A DNA stretch of 36,880 bases from Actinomadura sp. KC216 (lineage in GTDB: Bacteria > Actinomycetota > Actinomycetes > Streptosporangiales > Streptosporangiaceae): NCBI RefSeq assembly GCF_004348535.1, contig NZ_SMJX01000057.1, positions 1 to 36,880 of the forward strand, written 5' to 3'. The translations under genes were made by a program, and so were the position numbers. A model generated the notes under the pieces. The model made no database searches, was not told where the DNA came from, and saw only the letters and a list, made by a program, of their open reading frames with translations. Shown piece after piece: positions 7,602-15,763 of the stretch; positions within the stretch are counted from its first letter, which is position 1, and each line of letters opens with the position of its first letter.

Positions 7602-8073
7602 TCAGAGTGATGCGGTCCCGCGGAGTTGCAGGGTGTGGATGGCCTTGGCGATGCGGCCGGCGCGGTAGGCAACGCGGCCGTGTACGCCACGGTGTTCGGC
7701 CTCGCGGGTCTCATGGGCAACTCGGGCTCGGACGAGGATGACGTGTGCAGCGCTTGCTGAGCCGGTCGCCGGTCCGGTTCAGGCGGTGCCGGTTCGTCAA
7801 GCCCGAGGAGGCTGGGATCGGCGCAGTGCCAACGATGGAGGCGAAGGCGGCCTCAGAGCGGAACCGGCCGGGGTGGGACCAACTCACCAGGATCTGGGCT
7901 GCGCTGATGGCTCCGCCTCCGGTCTGCTTCAAGAGCTCGGGCTTGAGCTCACCGACCAGGGCGGCGAGTTCTTCTTCAAGAGGCTTGGACTCGGCGCACA
8001 GCATCTGGATGCGTTGGGCAGTCCATAGGGTGCGGAGGACGACCAGGGCCCAAAGGTGGTTGATCACGACGAT
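7602..8073 (-). pseudogene. IS110-family transposase, C-terminal remnant with frameshift
   Basis: The stretch ELLKQTGGGAISAAQILVSW, then HPGRFRSEAAFASIVGTAPI and PASSGLTNRHRLNRTGDR, is the conserved IS116/IS110/IS902 C-terminal domain. Near 7750 the frame shifts; the continuation HVILVRARVAHETREAEHRG and YRAGRIAKAIHTLQLRGTASL ends at a TGA (7602-7604). The N-terminal DEDD catalytic domain is missing, so the copy is dead. The sequence between the TetR promoter and this remnant (7441-7601) has a short coding-like plus-strand patch (WVSHAFNDEVDFEGMRRFAR) that I do not recognise. Confidence 0.85.
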
Positions 8074-8209
8074 GTGACATAGGGCTGAGAGAAGCTGCAC
8101 CTTCGGTCGGGGTGACGAGTCCGTCAGCGGGTGTGCCGATGGCGTTGTCGTGGTCGATGCTGGGCCGGCCCTGTGGCGGCTCAACGTCGCCTCTCCCGCG
8201 GCCGAGCCG

Positions 8210-9031
8210 TCAGGAGCCGACGTCGGCGCGTGAGACGAGGTCGGCGATGCGAGCCCACATCTGCGGCGGGTTGGAGTACATGGGGAAGTGGGCGCAGTGC
8301 TCGATCTCGGCGAGTTCGACGCCGCCTTCGGCCAGGGCGGGGAGATAGGACAGGGTGTTGTTCTGCTTCCCGTACATGAACATCTTTAGGGCGGGGAGTC
8401 GGAGGAACCGGTCGAGTAGCTTGCCGTGGTCGGAGAGGTCGACCATGGACTCGAAGATCGCCCTGACCGCTGCGGCCCGGACCTTGTGGGGAAGGCTGGA
8501 GGCGTACAAGGCGCCGCCGTAGAAGTGCGAGTTGCCGAGGCGTTCGGTGAACCGGGCCAGGAACTCGTCGGGATCGTCGTACGAGTGGGTGAGGATCTGT
8601 CGGCTGAGGAAGCAGTCCTCGGGTGCGACGTTGCCCTCGATGTTGGTGAAGCTGGCGATCCTGCCGGGATCGCTGTCGGCGAGCAGGAGCGCGGTCAGAC
8701 CGCCCATCGAGTGCCCGACGAGGTGGAACCGGTCGATCTGCCGGGCTCTGAGAACCTGCTCGGCGACGGAGACGAGGAAAGGGATTGAGACGGCGGCGAG
8801 GTCCGTGCAGGTGCTGCTGCCGCAGCCGGGCGCGTCGTAGGCGAGGACAGGGCGGACGGCGAGCCGTTCATGCTGGATGACGTCCGCGTAGTCCTCCTTG
8901 GTCGAGCCGAAGCCGTGGAGGAACACCAGGGGTGTGCCGGTGCCGCCTCGGTGGAGCCCGGACACTTCGATGCGGGTTGCGCCGACGGTGAGGGGGAGCG
9001 TGAAGCGTTCGAGTTTCCTGACGGGGCTCAT
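8210..9031 (-). CDS. Alpha/beta-hydrolase
   Basis: A 273-residue alpha/beta-hydrolase. Visible elements are the oxyanion-hole motif VFLHGFGSTKEDY, the nucleophile elbow LVGHSMGGLTAL, and a C-terminal catalytic His in IEHCAHFPMYSNP. There is no signal peptide, so it is cytoplasmic. The ATG at 9031 has GGAGGAGGCCCG upstream. It lies 62 bases after the aminotransferase pseudogene on the same strand and is probably the last gene of the LysR-controlled RraA operon. It could hydrolyse an ester or C-C bond in the same catabolic route. The substrate cannot be read from sequence. Confidence 0.88.
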   Translation of the reverse strand: MSPVRKLERFTLPLTVGATRIEVSGLHRGGTGTPLVFLHGFGSTKEDYADVIQHERLAVRPVLAYDAPGCGSSTCTDLAAVSIPFLVSVAEQVLRARQIDRFHLVGHSMGGLTALLLADSDPGRIASFTNIEGNVAPEDCFLSRQILTHSYDDPDEFLARFTERLGNSHFYGGALYASSLPHKVRAAAVRAIFESMVDLSDHGKLLDRFLRLPALKMFMYGKQNNTLSYLPALAEGGVELAEIEHCAHFPMYSNPPQMWARIADLVSRADVGS

Positions 9032-9093
9032 CGGGCCTCCTCCAGCTTATGTACTGCCGGGCCGTACTCCGCGGGCCCGATGGCGGTGCGCAG

Positions 9094-9923
9094 TCACGCA
9101 GTGATCAGCGTGTCGTCGTCGTCAGCGCAGCACGCCCGGATGCGGCCGGGCGCGTTGATTGCCTTGCCGGGTACGACCGCGAGTTGGGCGGTGTCGAGGA
9201 GCCACGCGGTGAGGTCGGCGCTGCTGGTCCAACCGCGGTCGCGGAGCAGTGCGCTGACGTCGGGGAAGGCGGATATGGCGCCGTCGGGAGGCGGGCTGTC
9301 GATGCAGTCCAGCGCCTCCACCAGCAGCGCGCGTCGGCGCCGACAGTCGCCGGCGGCTTCGACGGGGTTCCGGTGTCGCCCAAGGCGGCGAGAGCGGCCC
9401 GCTGGTTGACCGTCGGGACGTGGGTGATGGCGCGGGACACGTACAGCCGCGCTGAGGCGATGTTCTGCGGCGGTGCCGCGAGCCAGCCGACGCGTCGGCC
9501 AGCGCCGTGCCGCTGCGCCAACCGGCGATCTGCCGCAGTGAGGACTCGGTGTGCCCCGGCCAGCCGGGCACGGCGACCAGGACCTCGTCACCGGCGTCGA
9601 TCAAGGCCGGGCTGGCGAGGAAGCCGGGCTGGCGAGGAAGAGTGCGTGCTTCGCGCCGAGGGTGATCTGGACGTCGTTCGCGCTCCAGGGAAGCCGGGTG
9701 TCATCGGCGACGGTGGTGGCGACCAGCGCGCCCAAGGCGGGGTCGGCCTCGGCCGTTTCGAAGTGGTGGGTGGCAGGGTCACGGACACGGTCCCGGCGGT
9801 TTCCACGACCACAGCGCTGGTAGCCGCCTGGGGCTCTCCGGCGGCGAGGGGTATGACGTCGGCGCGCTGGGAACGGAGCGCTTCGGTTTTGGCCGGCACG
9901 GCGAAGAGTGGGTTGTCCGTCAT
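9094..9923 (-). pseudogene. PLP-dependent (class I/II) aminotransferase pseudogene
   Basis: The gene begins at ATG 9923 with MTDNPLFAVPAKTEALRSQR and VIPLAAGEP, the N-terminus of aspartate-aminotransferase-like enzymes. Recognisable pieces then continue in different frames: VQITLGAKHALFLAS, LIDAGDEVLVAVPGWPG, QNIASARLYVSRAITHVPTV, and finally ISAFPDVSALLRDRGW to VVPGKAINAPGRIRACCADD. About a third of the usual length is missing, including the segment with the PLP lysine. One frameshift coincides with a 17-bp tandem duplication (9606-9639). The start lies 5 bases after the stop of the upstream RraA-like gene, so it was an operon member before it decayed. Confidence 0.85.
9606..9639. repeat. 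Perfect 17-bp tandem duplication
   Basis: The unit GCCGGGCTGGCGAGGAA occurs twice head to tail (9606-9622 and 9623-9639). Because 17 is not a multiple of three, it shifts the aminotransferase reading frame at this point. It looks like a replication-slippage product. Confidence 0.9.
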
Positions 9924-9928
9924 CGTCG

Positions 9929-10546
9929 TCACCACCCGCCCGTTTCGAAGTTGTTGTACAGGTCGAGGGTGCTGCGGCCTTCCCGCCGCCGCTTCATCAG
10001 CTCGTTCTCGTGAGTCACGCGCGCGTCGGCGCGGTCGAGGATCCGCTCGGTGTCGGACGCGGGAAGGGCTACGACTCCGTCCACGTCCCCGACGACGAGG
10101 TCGCCGGTGTGGACCGTGGCGCCATCGACCTTGACGGGACGCCCCAGAACGCCGCGGAAGTCCTTGCGGGTGCCAAGGATCGCGTTGTGGCGCGAGAAGA
10201 CCGGGAAGCCGAGCGCCTCGATCGCCGCGGCGTCCCGGACGCCGCCGTCGATGAGCAGGCCCGCGGTCCCGCGTTGCCGGGCGGCCACTGTGAGGATCTC
10301 GCCCCAGTGGCCGAAGCGGGCGCCGCCGACGTCGGCGACCAGGACCGATCCGGGCGGGGCGTGTAGGAGGGCGTGGTGCAGGGCGAGGTTGTCGCCGCCG
10401 GCGCCCTGCACGGTGAACGCCGGGCCGCACAGCCGGGCACCGACCCACAGCGACCGGATCTCAGGAGACAGAGCTACGGCGAGTCCGGACGCCTGGGACA
10501 GGGTCGCGCTGGGGTGGCCGCGGGCGAGGTCGATTGTGCTCACCAT
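9929..10546 (-). CDS. RraA/HMG-aldolase-like protein 1
   Basis: A 205-residue RraA-like protein from ATG 10546 (MVSTIDLARGHPSATLSQAS), supported by GGAGGGGCCC before it. Family features include GARLCGPAFTVQG, GHWGEILTVAARQRGTAGLL and the metal/substrate motif IDGGVRDAAAIEALGFPVFS with the Arg-Asp pair used by class II HMG/CHA aldolases. Members cleave 4-hydroxy-4-methyl-2-oxoglutarate-type acids or decarboxylate oxaloacetate; others (true RraA) inhibit RNase E. The presence of the Arg-Asp pair and a catabolic setting favour an aldolase or decarboxylase. The start overlaps the end of the second RraA-like gene by seven bases. Confidence 0.88.
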   Translation of the reverse strand: MVSTIDLARGHPSATLSQASGLAVALSPEIRSLWVGARLCGPAFTVQGAGGDNLALHHALLHAPPGSVLVADVGGARFGHWGEILTVAARQRGTAGLLIDGGVRDAAAIEALGFPVFSRHNAILGTRKDFRGVLGRPVKVDGATVHTGDLVVGDVDGVVALPASDTERILDRADARVTHENELMKRRREGRSTLDLYNNFETGGW

Positions 10547-11205
10547 GGGCCCCTCCGGGTCTGGAGCGAGTGGTAGCCGTGCTCGGCGCGCGCCTCGGCG
10601 AGCGTGGCGCCGCACCGGACGGCCTCGACAATGACCTCTTCGACGCGGTCGATACGCCAGGCGATCTCCGCGACCTCGTCCCAGCGTGTGGCCGGGACAC
10701 CCACAGCACCGTCGTCGTCGGCCACGAGGATGTCGCCAGGGCGAATGACGACACCGCCGATGGTGACGGCTGTCTGGACCGCGGCTACCCGGACGCGATC
10801 CTTGCCGGTGCGCATGAAGCGGGAGACCGACCAGATCGGGTATCCGGCGGCGGTCGCGGCGGCGACGTCACGGCAGGTGCCGTTGATGACGGTGCCCGCG
10901 ATGCCGTGCTGGTGGGCGGTCTGGCTCATGATGCCGCCCCACACCGTGCAGTCAGTGCGGCCGGCGTTGTCGATGAGGATCACCGCGCCGGCGGGCACAT
11001 CGTCGAGAAAGTCGCCCACCGTGCCGCCGGCCTCGTCGACCGGCTCGTAGGTCACCGTGAAGACCCTCCCGACGACCCGCTGGCCCTCACGCAGCGCGCC
11101 GATACCGTGGAGGGATCCGGGGAGTCCGAGCGAGTCGAGGGCGTCGGAGACCGACGCGGTGGACAGGCGGGTGGCGAGGCTCGAGATAGCGGTGGGGGCG
11201 CTCAT
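10540..11205 (-). CDS. RraA/HMG-aldolase-like protein 2
   Basis: A 221-residue paralog starting MSAPTAISSLATRLSTASVS. It carries IDNAGRTDCTVWGGIMSQTA, then TVINGTCRDVAAATAAGYPI with the conserved Arg-Asp pair, and PGDILVADDDGAVGVPATR near the C-terminus. It resembles the third copy more than the first (both have NxGRTD-x-WGGI). It overlaps the neighbours at both ends (four bases with the third copy, seven with the first), indicating translational coupling and a fixed stoichiometry. RraA-fold proteins are trimers or hexamers, so hetero-oligomers are possible. Confidence 0.88.
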   Translation of the reverse strand: MSAPTAISSLATRLSTASVSDALDSLGLPGSLHGIGALREGQRVVGRVFTVTYEPVDEAGGTVGDFLDDVPAGAVILIDNAGRTDCTVWGGIMSQTAHQHGIAGTVINGTCRDVAAATAAGYPIWSVSRFMRTGKDRVRVAAVQTAVTIGGVVIRPGDILVADDDGAVGVPATRWDEVAEIAWRIDRVEEVIVEAVRCGATLAEARAEHGYHSLQTRRGPW

Positions 11206-11876
11206 CGGATCGACTCCTTCTCTCTGGCGAGGCGGGCGTCGTGCATGGTCTGGGAGAGGGGCACGCCCGCGCGCACCTCGTCGGCGATGGCACGCTCCCG
11301 GGCGACGATCGCGGTGGCGATTTCCGCGACTTCTTCGGCCCGGTCCCGCGGGACGACGACGAGACCGGTCTCGTCGGCGACGACGACGTCGCCCTGCTCG
11401 ACCATGAGCCCGGCGATGCTGACCGGCTCGCCGGTGGAGTGCTGCTGCAGCCTGCCCCGCGCCGTGGCCGGGATCGAACCCCGCGAGAACACCGGGAAAT
11501 CCAGCTCACGGGCCTCCGCCACGTCGCGGCACACGCCGTCGGCGACGACACCGCGGACCCCGCGCTGGACCGCGCCCAGGCTCAGGATGCCGCCCCAGCA
11601 CGACACGTCGGTGCGGCCCTGGTTGTCGATGACGATCACGCTCTGGTCGTCCGACCTCTCGACGGCCGTAGTGGCGATGTGGGCTCCGGTATGGCCGCCA
11701 GTGCGCGGTTCGAGCCCCACGGTGACGGCGAATCCCACGACGGCCGCGGGGCTCCACTGCGGACGGATGCCGCCGACTCCGGAGGAAAGCCCGAGCTGGT
11801 CGAGCGCGTCGCTGACCGCGGCGGAGTCGAGCGCCGTGAAGCGGTCCAGGAGAGATGAGTCGCTCATGGCTCCCAC
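11202..11876 (-). CDS. RraA/HMG-aldolase-like protein 3
   Basis: A 224-residue paralog, the first gene of the operon. It carries VIDNQGRTDVSCWGGILSLG, VVADGVCRDVAEARELDFPV with the Arg-Asp pair, and QGDVVVADETGLVVVPRD. I used a GTG at 11876 because GGAGG lies eight bases upstream; the ATG three codons further in (11867, MSDSSLLDRF) has its purine-rich site too close and is the alternative. A TATATC -10-like box is a few bases further upstream, within the short gap to the divergent LysR gene. The role is probably as for the other two copies; the division of labour is unknown. Confidence 0.87.
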   Translation of the reverse strand: MGAMSDSSLLDRFTALDSAAVSDALDQLGLSSGVGGIRPQWSPAAVVGFAVTVGLEPRTGGHTGAHIATTAVERSDDQSVIVIDNQGRTDVSCWGGILSLGAVQRGVRGVVADGVCRDVAEARELDFPVFSRGSIPATARGRLQQHSTGEPVSIAGLMVEQGDVVVADETGLVVVPRDRAEEVAEIATAIVARERAIADEVRAGVPLSQTMHDARLAREKESIR

Positions 11877-11906
11877 TTCAACAGCCTCCAGATATACTCG
11901 GAAGGT

Positions 11907-11923
11907 CTGATTTCGTCTATCAG
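11907..11923. promoter_or_regulatory. LysR-type binding site between divergent genes
   Basis: The inverted repeat CTGAT-N7-ATCAG occupies the intergenic gap (about 65 bases) between the RraA operon and the LysR gene. It has the size and T-N11-A-like geometry of LysR-family boxes and overlaps the expected promoters of both directions. A minus-strand -10-like TATATC (about 11891-11896) lies downstream of it toward the RraA operon. Confidence 0.6.
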
Positions 11924-11941
11924 TAATAGGCTGTGCGAATC

Positions 11942-12847
11942 ATGGTCGAGACCCGGCAGGCCCGGTACTTCGTCGCGGTCGCCGAAGAACTCCATTTCGG
12001 CCGTGCGGCGGAACGACTGCAGATGTCCCAGCCGCCGCTGTCGCAAGCGATCAAGCAGCTCGAACAGCAGCTCGGCTGTGAACTGCTGCACCGTACCCAG
12101 CGGTCGGTCGCCCTCAGCCCCGCCGGAGCCGTGTTCCTGGACCACTGCCGCGCGCTGATCCGGCGTGCCGAGGAAGCCGAAGCCGCCGCCCGGCGGGCCG
12201 CCACCGGGCGCGGCGGACGACTGAGCCTGGGCGCGGTCGCCTCTGCCTTCTCCTGGCCTCTGCCGCTCGTGCTGGAGCGGTTCCACGAGACCGTGCCGGA
12301 CGTCGAGATCCGCGCCCGGGAGGTCGACACCCACGAGGCCGCGGCGGGGCTCCTGGACCGCTCGCTCGACTGGGCGATCGTGCGCCAGACCGCACCTGTG
12401 CGCGGCACCACGGCGACCTCGCTGCTCGCCGACCGGTTCGTCGCGGCTCTGCCCCTGCACCATCCCGCCGCCGATGCCGCCGGCCCGCTGGATCTGGCGG
12501 ACCTCGCGGGCAACCCGTGGGTGTGGTTGCACCGCCAGATCTCCCCTGACTACTACGACGCCATGGCGGCCATGTGCCGAGCGGCCGGATTCAGCCCTGT
12601 CCCGGCTCACTGGGCCCGGTCGGTGACCTCGCAGATCGCCATGGTCGAATGCGGGCTCGGTGTCACCATCGTGCCCGCAGCGGCATCCGCGTCACACCCC
12701 GCCGTCCGCTTCAGACCACTCCGTCACGCGACGGCGACCATCGACCTCACCGCCATGACGAGATCCAATCCCGGTGCGCTGGCCGAGCGTCTCACAGCCA
12801 TTGCGACGCAACTGACCACGGCGCAGGCACCACCGCCGCACGACTGA
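11942..12847 (+). CDS. LysR-family transcriptional regulator
   Basis: A 301-residue LysR regulator beginning MVETRQARYFVAVAEELHFG, with helix-turn-helix FGRAAERLQMSQPPLSQAIKQLEQQLGCELL at residues about 19-48 and a periplasmic-binding-like effector domain thereafter (LSLGAVASAFSWPLPLVLER). A GTG three codons upstream (11933) is an alternative start. Divergent orientation from the RraA operon and the inverted repeat between them indicate that it controls that operon and itself. The inducer is probably a pathway intermediate. Confidence 0.92.
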   Translation: MVETRQARYFVAVAEELHFGRAAERLQMSQPPLSQAIKQLEQQLGCELLHRTQRSVALSPAGAVFLDHCRALIRRAEEAEAAARRAATGRGGRLSLGAVASAFSWPLPLVLERFHETVPDVEIRAREVDTHEAAAGLLDRSLDWAIVRQTAPVRGTTATSLLADRFVAALPLHHPAADAAGPLDLADLAGNPWVWLHRQISPDYYDAMAAMCRAAGFSPVPAHWARSVTSQIAMVECGLGVTIVPAAASASHPAVRFRPLRHATATIDLTAMTRSNPGALAERLTAIATQLTTAQAPPPHD

Positions 12848-12867
12848 CTCTGGATGGCGAACCCAGG

Positions 12868-12886
12868 AGCCCGGGAACGGGCTTTC
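12868..12886 (+). terminator. Hairpin terminator after the LysR gene
   Basis: AGCCCG (12868-12873) and CGGGCT (12878-12883) form a perfect 6-bp stem with a GGAA tetraloop, followed by TTC, 20 bases after the LysR stop. The T run is short, as is common in high-GC actinobacteria. Confidence 0.5.
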
Positions 12887-13039
12887 GCATGGCGGGGCAC
12901 CAACGACCTCACCGACTCCGAGGGACCCGCACTCCGAGGGGCCGGTTGCGGTAGACACCGCGCTTGACCGCGTTCACACCACGTATGGCCCCCGCGCTCG
13001 GCTCAATTGCTCGATCGCCGCCGCGGCGTCGCCGTGTGG

Positions 13040-13164
13040 TGGCGGAACTCGCGCTCGAAGACGCCGCGGTCGAAGCCCGTCTGCACCCGTCCGTGTGATG
13101 TCAGGGCGCAGCCCAGCGCCAGCCCGGTGGGGCCGACCCCGGTGATCAGGACGTCCGTCGAGGC
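13040..13164 (-). pseudogene. Possible N-terminal fragment of a FAD-dependent oxidoreductase
   Basis: The minus strand reads DVLITGVGPTGLALGCALTS, a dinucleotide-binding GxGxxG pattern like the N-terminus of FAD monooxygenases, then runs into a stop. It abuts the end of the Tn3 transposase relic, so it may be a gene truncated by that transposon. The match is short and the identification tentative. Confidence 0.35.
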
Positions 13165-13867
13165 GGCGTCAACTCATGACCGAACAGCACGTCGATCATG
13201 TGCAGTGAGTCGCGGACGGCGCCGGAGCCGACTTTGGCGCCGAGCCCGACACGCTGGTCGTTGATCATGTTGAGCCAGGTCAGGCCGTGTTTGTTCCCGA
13301 AGTACTTGCGGCACCGGCACCACGACCGCATCCCGTCGATCGCGGCCGTCAGGCCGCCGCCGAGCTGCTGGGCGAAACCGATGTCGGCCTAGGCGTCGAC
13401 GAGGGGGCGTTGGCGGTAGAGAACGTTTCCACTGACAGGTAGTTCTGCGCCACGTGCGATAGCCGGGCGCGCTCCAGCGCGGCGATGCCGGGTTTGGCCA
13501 CCTGCGCGTATCCGATGTTGAGCGCCTTGGAGGTTTGGCAGGCCACCACGGAGACGTCGAGCCGGCCAGTTTGCTGACCCCGCAGGCCACCGAGGTGAAA
13601 GCGGCCTCGAACCCCCCGTCGTATGCAACAGCACCTGGGCCAGGTCCCCCCGCGGCAGCATCCCCGGCCACCACCCGCTTGTACAGATTGGTCAGCGACG
13701 CCGGACCGGGCAGCGCGACCAGCTTGGCCACGTGCAGACGGCCCTGGTCATCGACGCCCTCGCCGCCCATATCCCGCACCGCCATGTGCAGCACCATCGC
13801 GTTCTCGCCCAGCAACGTGGCGGGGTCTGCGGGCAGCCGCAGATCGGTCTCTGGCAACCGGTGCGCC
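13165..13867 (-). pseudogene. Tn3-family transposase relic
   Basis: Three frames together spell a Tn3-type transposase. In 5' to 3' order on the minus strand they read GRLHVAKLVALPGPASLTNL, MLPRGDLAQVLL, SVVACQTSKALNIGYAQVAK, ARLSHVAQNYLSVETFSTAN, then after a stop ADIGFAQQLGGGLTAAIDGM, RKYFGNKHGLTWLNMINDQR and SGAVRDSLHMIDVLFGHEL. There is at least one frameshift near 13655, another near 13560 and an internal stop near 13390. The N-terminal half is missing: the relic stops where the group II intron reverse transcriptase begins at about 13868. Confidence 0.75.
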
Positions 13868-14925
13868 AGGACGGCAGGCGTGGACGCGGTCACCGGCTAC
13901 CACATCGAAGAACGCCATGGAGTGATCCCGTTCCTGGAGGAGCTGCGTTCCTCGCTCAAGGACGGGACCTTCACTGCGCTGCCGGTGAAGCAGGCGACGG
14001 TTCCCAAGAAGGACGGCAAGGTCCGTTACCTGGGGACCCCGACTTTGCGGGATCGGACGGCGCAGCTGGCACTCAAGCTAATCCTGGAACCGATCTTCGA
14101 GGCCGATTGCTACCCGTCCAGCTATGGGTATCGGCCGTCGCGGGGGCCTAGGACGCCATCGCCGAGATCCACCATTTCACCTGCAAGCCGTCGGCCTGCC
14201 AGTGGGTCATCGAGGGCGACATCAAGGCTTGCTTCGACAACGTCGACCATCACGTCCTGATGAACCTGGTGGCCGAACGTGTCCGCGACCGCCAGGTCCT
14301 GCGCCTGGTGCGCGGGTTCCTACGGGCGGGGATCGTCGAGTTGCATGGTGGACTTGCGGAGAGCCTGACCGGCACCCCGCAAGGAGGAGTCGTCTCCCCG
14401 CTGCTGGCCAACATCTACCTCTCGGCCTGGACCGGTACTTCGCCCGGATCTGGGACACCGAGATGAGCCCGCCCTATCGCCGTCAACAACGGCGACAGAC
14501 CGGGCGGCCGAACTTCCGGCTGGTGCGTTACGCCGACGACTTCGACGTGCTCGTGCACGACACGAGGGAGGACGCCGAAGCACTCAAGACGAAGATCGGA
14601 CAGCTGCTGGCCAACAAAATGAAGATGACACTCTCGAAGGAGAAGACCCACATCACCCACATCGATGACGGCTTTGTCTTCCTGGGCTTCCACATCCAGG
14701 CCAAGACCTGGGGCGGCGGCCGTCGCATCGTGCTCACCATTCCGTCCCAGCAGAACCTGGCGGCGGGATGCAAGATCAAGAAGCTGACGGGGCGAGGCAC
14801 CACCTCGTTCTCACTGGCGCAGGTGTTTGCGGCTGGTCACCCCAATCCTTCGAGGCTGGGCGGCCTACTTCCACTACGGCGTCTCCAAACGGACGTTCGC
14901 CTACCTGGGGTGGTATGACGACTAG
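13868..14925 (+). pseudogene. Group II intron reverse transcriptase/maturase, broken
   Basis: The reading starts at RTAGVDAVTGYHIEERHGVI, the usual RT-0/RT-1 region of intron-encoded proteins. It continues with VPKKDGKVRYLGTPTLRDRT and LEPIFEADCYPSSYGYRPSR. Near 14145 a base insertion plus a TAG in place of a Gln codon breaks the frame; DAIAEIHH, EGDIKACFDNVDHHVL and TGTPQGGVVSPLLANIYLS continue in another frame. A second shift near 14430 leads to VRYADDFDVLVHD (intact YADD active site) and LSKEKTHITHIDDGFVFLGF, and a third near 14835 leads to YGVSKRTFAYLGWYDD and a stop. The maturase/endonuclease end and intron RNA domains V-VI are not seen, so the intron is dead. Confidence 0.85.
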
Positions 14926-14957
14926 ACAGGCAATTAGCTAATTGCCATAATGCCTAA
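14923..14957 (+). promoter_or_regulatory. Promoter whose spacer is a perfect 18-bp palindrome (ArsR operator), leaderless
   Basis: TAGACA (14923-14928) and CATAAT (14946-14951) are separated by exactly 17 bp and make a good sigma-70-type promoter. The spacer is the perfect palindrome GGCAATTAGCTAATTGCC (14929-14946). The ATG of the ArsR gene begins seven bases after the -10 box, so the mRNA is predicted to be leaderless. The AT-rich palindrome in a very GC-rich background and its position make it the likely autoregulatory operator. Confidence 0.75.
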
Positions 14958-15260
14958 ATGCTTGATGTGGAGCTGGTGAAGGCGCTGGCCAGCGACAAGC
15001 GGCTGATGATCCTGGAGTGGCTGTCCGATCCCGAGCGGCACTTCGCGCCACAGCGTGACGGTGATCTGGTTCGCGACGGGGTCTGCTCGCTGTTCATCGC
15101 CCAGAAGCTGGGGGTGAGCCAGCCGACCTGTGCTGAGCATCTGAAGGTGCTGAGCCGGGCCGGGCTGGTACGCGGCAAGAAGATCAAGCAGTGGGTGTTC
15201 TACCAGCGCGATGAGGACCGGATTGCCCAGGCCAAGGAGTTGCTGAGTGGTGAGTGGTGA
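14958..15260 (+). CDS. ArsR-family winged-helix repressor
   Basis: A 100-residue regulator starting MLDVELVKALASDKRLMILE. The helix-turn-helix is LFIAQKLGVSQPTCAEHLKV, followed by the wing GLVRGKKIKQWVFYQRDEDR. Two cysteines (DGVCSLF and PTCAEH) bracket the recognition helix and could sense a metal or oxidant, though no complete ArsR metal site is evident. The gene has no room for a ribosome site after the predicted transcription start, so leaderless translation is likely. It overlaps the YbaK gene by 14 bases and is the first gene of a three-gene operon that it presumably represses through the 14929-14946 palindrome. Confidence 0.88.
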   Translation: MLDVELVKALASDKRLMILEWLSDPERHFAPQRDGDLVRDGVCSLFIAQKLGVSQPTCAEHLKVLSRAGLVRGKKIKQWVFYQRDEDRIAQAKELLSGEW

Positions 15261-15753
15261 GCTGTACGAGCGTCTGATCAAAGATCTGGACGCGGCCGGG
15301 GCGCGGTACCGGTTGATCGAACATGCCCCGGAGGGGCGTACCGAACTGGTCAGCGCGCTGCGCGGGCACGATGTCGCGCACGCGGCCAAATGCCTGATCG
15401 TGATGGTCAAGATCGGCAAGAAGGTCACCCGGCATGTGCTGGCCGTGGTGCCTGGCGACGCCCGGTTGGACCTGCAGGCGGTCAAGGCGCTGCTGCAGGG
15501 CACCTACGCCTCCTTCGCGGGCCGGGAGAGGGCCGAGGAGCTGGCCGGCAGCGTCAGCGGCACCATGCTGCCCTTCAGCTATCACCCCGGGCTGGAGGTC
15601 ATCGCCGATCCGGCGCTGCTGAAGGGTGCCGAGCTGTTCTTCAACGCCGCCCGGCTGGACCGCTCGATCGCCCTGGCCACCGACGACTACCTCCGCATCG
15701 CCGGCCCGCGCGTCGCGCCCATCACCTCGCCAACCCCGACGGCCATCCACTGA
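15247..15753 (+). CDS. YbaK/EbsC-type prolyl-tRNA-editing domain protein
   Basis: A 168-residue free-standing editing-domain protein. Family hallmarks are HAAKCLIVMVKIG (the invariant AK of the YbaK deacylase), HVLAVVPGDARLDLQAVKAL, and GTMLPFSYHPGLEVIADPAL followed by ELFFNAARLDRSIAL. Such proteins hydrolyse mischarged aminoacyl-tRNAs (for example Cys- or Ala-tRNAPro) in the cytoplasm. The start overlaps the ArsR gene (GTGGTGAGCTG near 15247; a GTG two codons later is also possible). A regulated, non-housekeeping copy paired with an ArsR regulator and a cupin is unusual and may respond to a thiol- or metal-related stress. Confidence 0.87.
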   Translation: MVSGELYERLIKDLDAAGARYRLIEHAPEGRTELVSALRGHDVAHAAKCLIVMVKIGKKVTRHVLAVVPGDARLDLQAVKALLQGTYASFAGRERAEELAGSVSGTMLPFSYHPGLEVIADPALLKGAELFFNAARLDRSIALATDDYLRIAGPRVAPITSPTPTAIH

Positions 15754-15763
15754 GGAGGACACC

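Noticed and set aside
9049-10134. 361-codon plus-strand frame across the aminotransferase/RraA region
   Set aside because: Shadow of minus-strand genes, no family pattern.
10534-11910. 458-codon plus-strand frame antisense to the RraA genes
   Set aside because: Low-complexity composition and no motif; the three minus-strand RraA frames explain the region.
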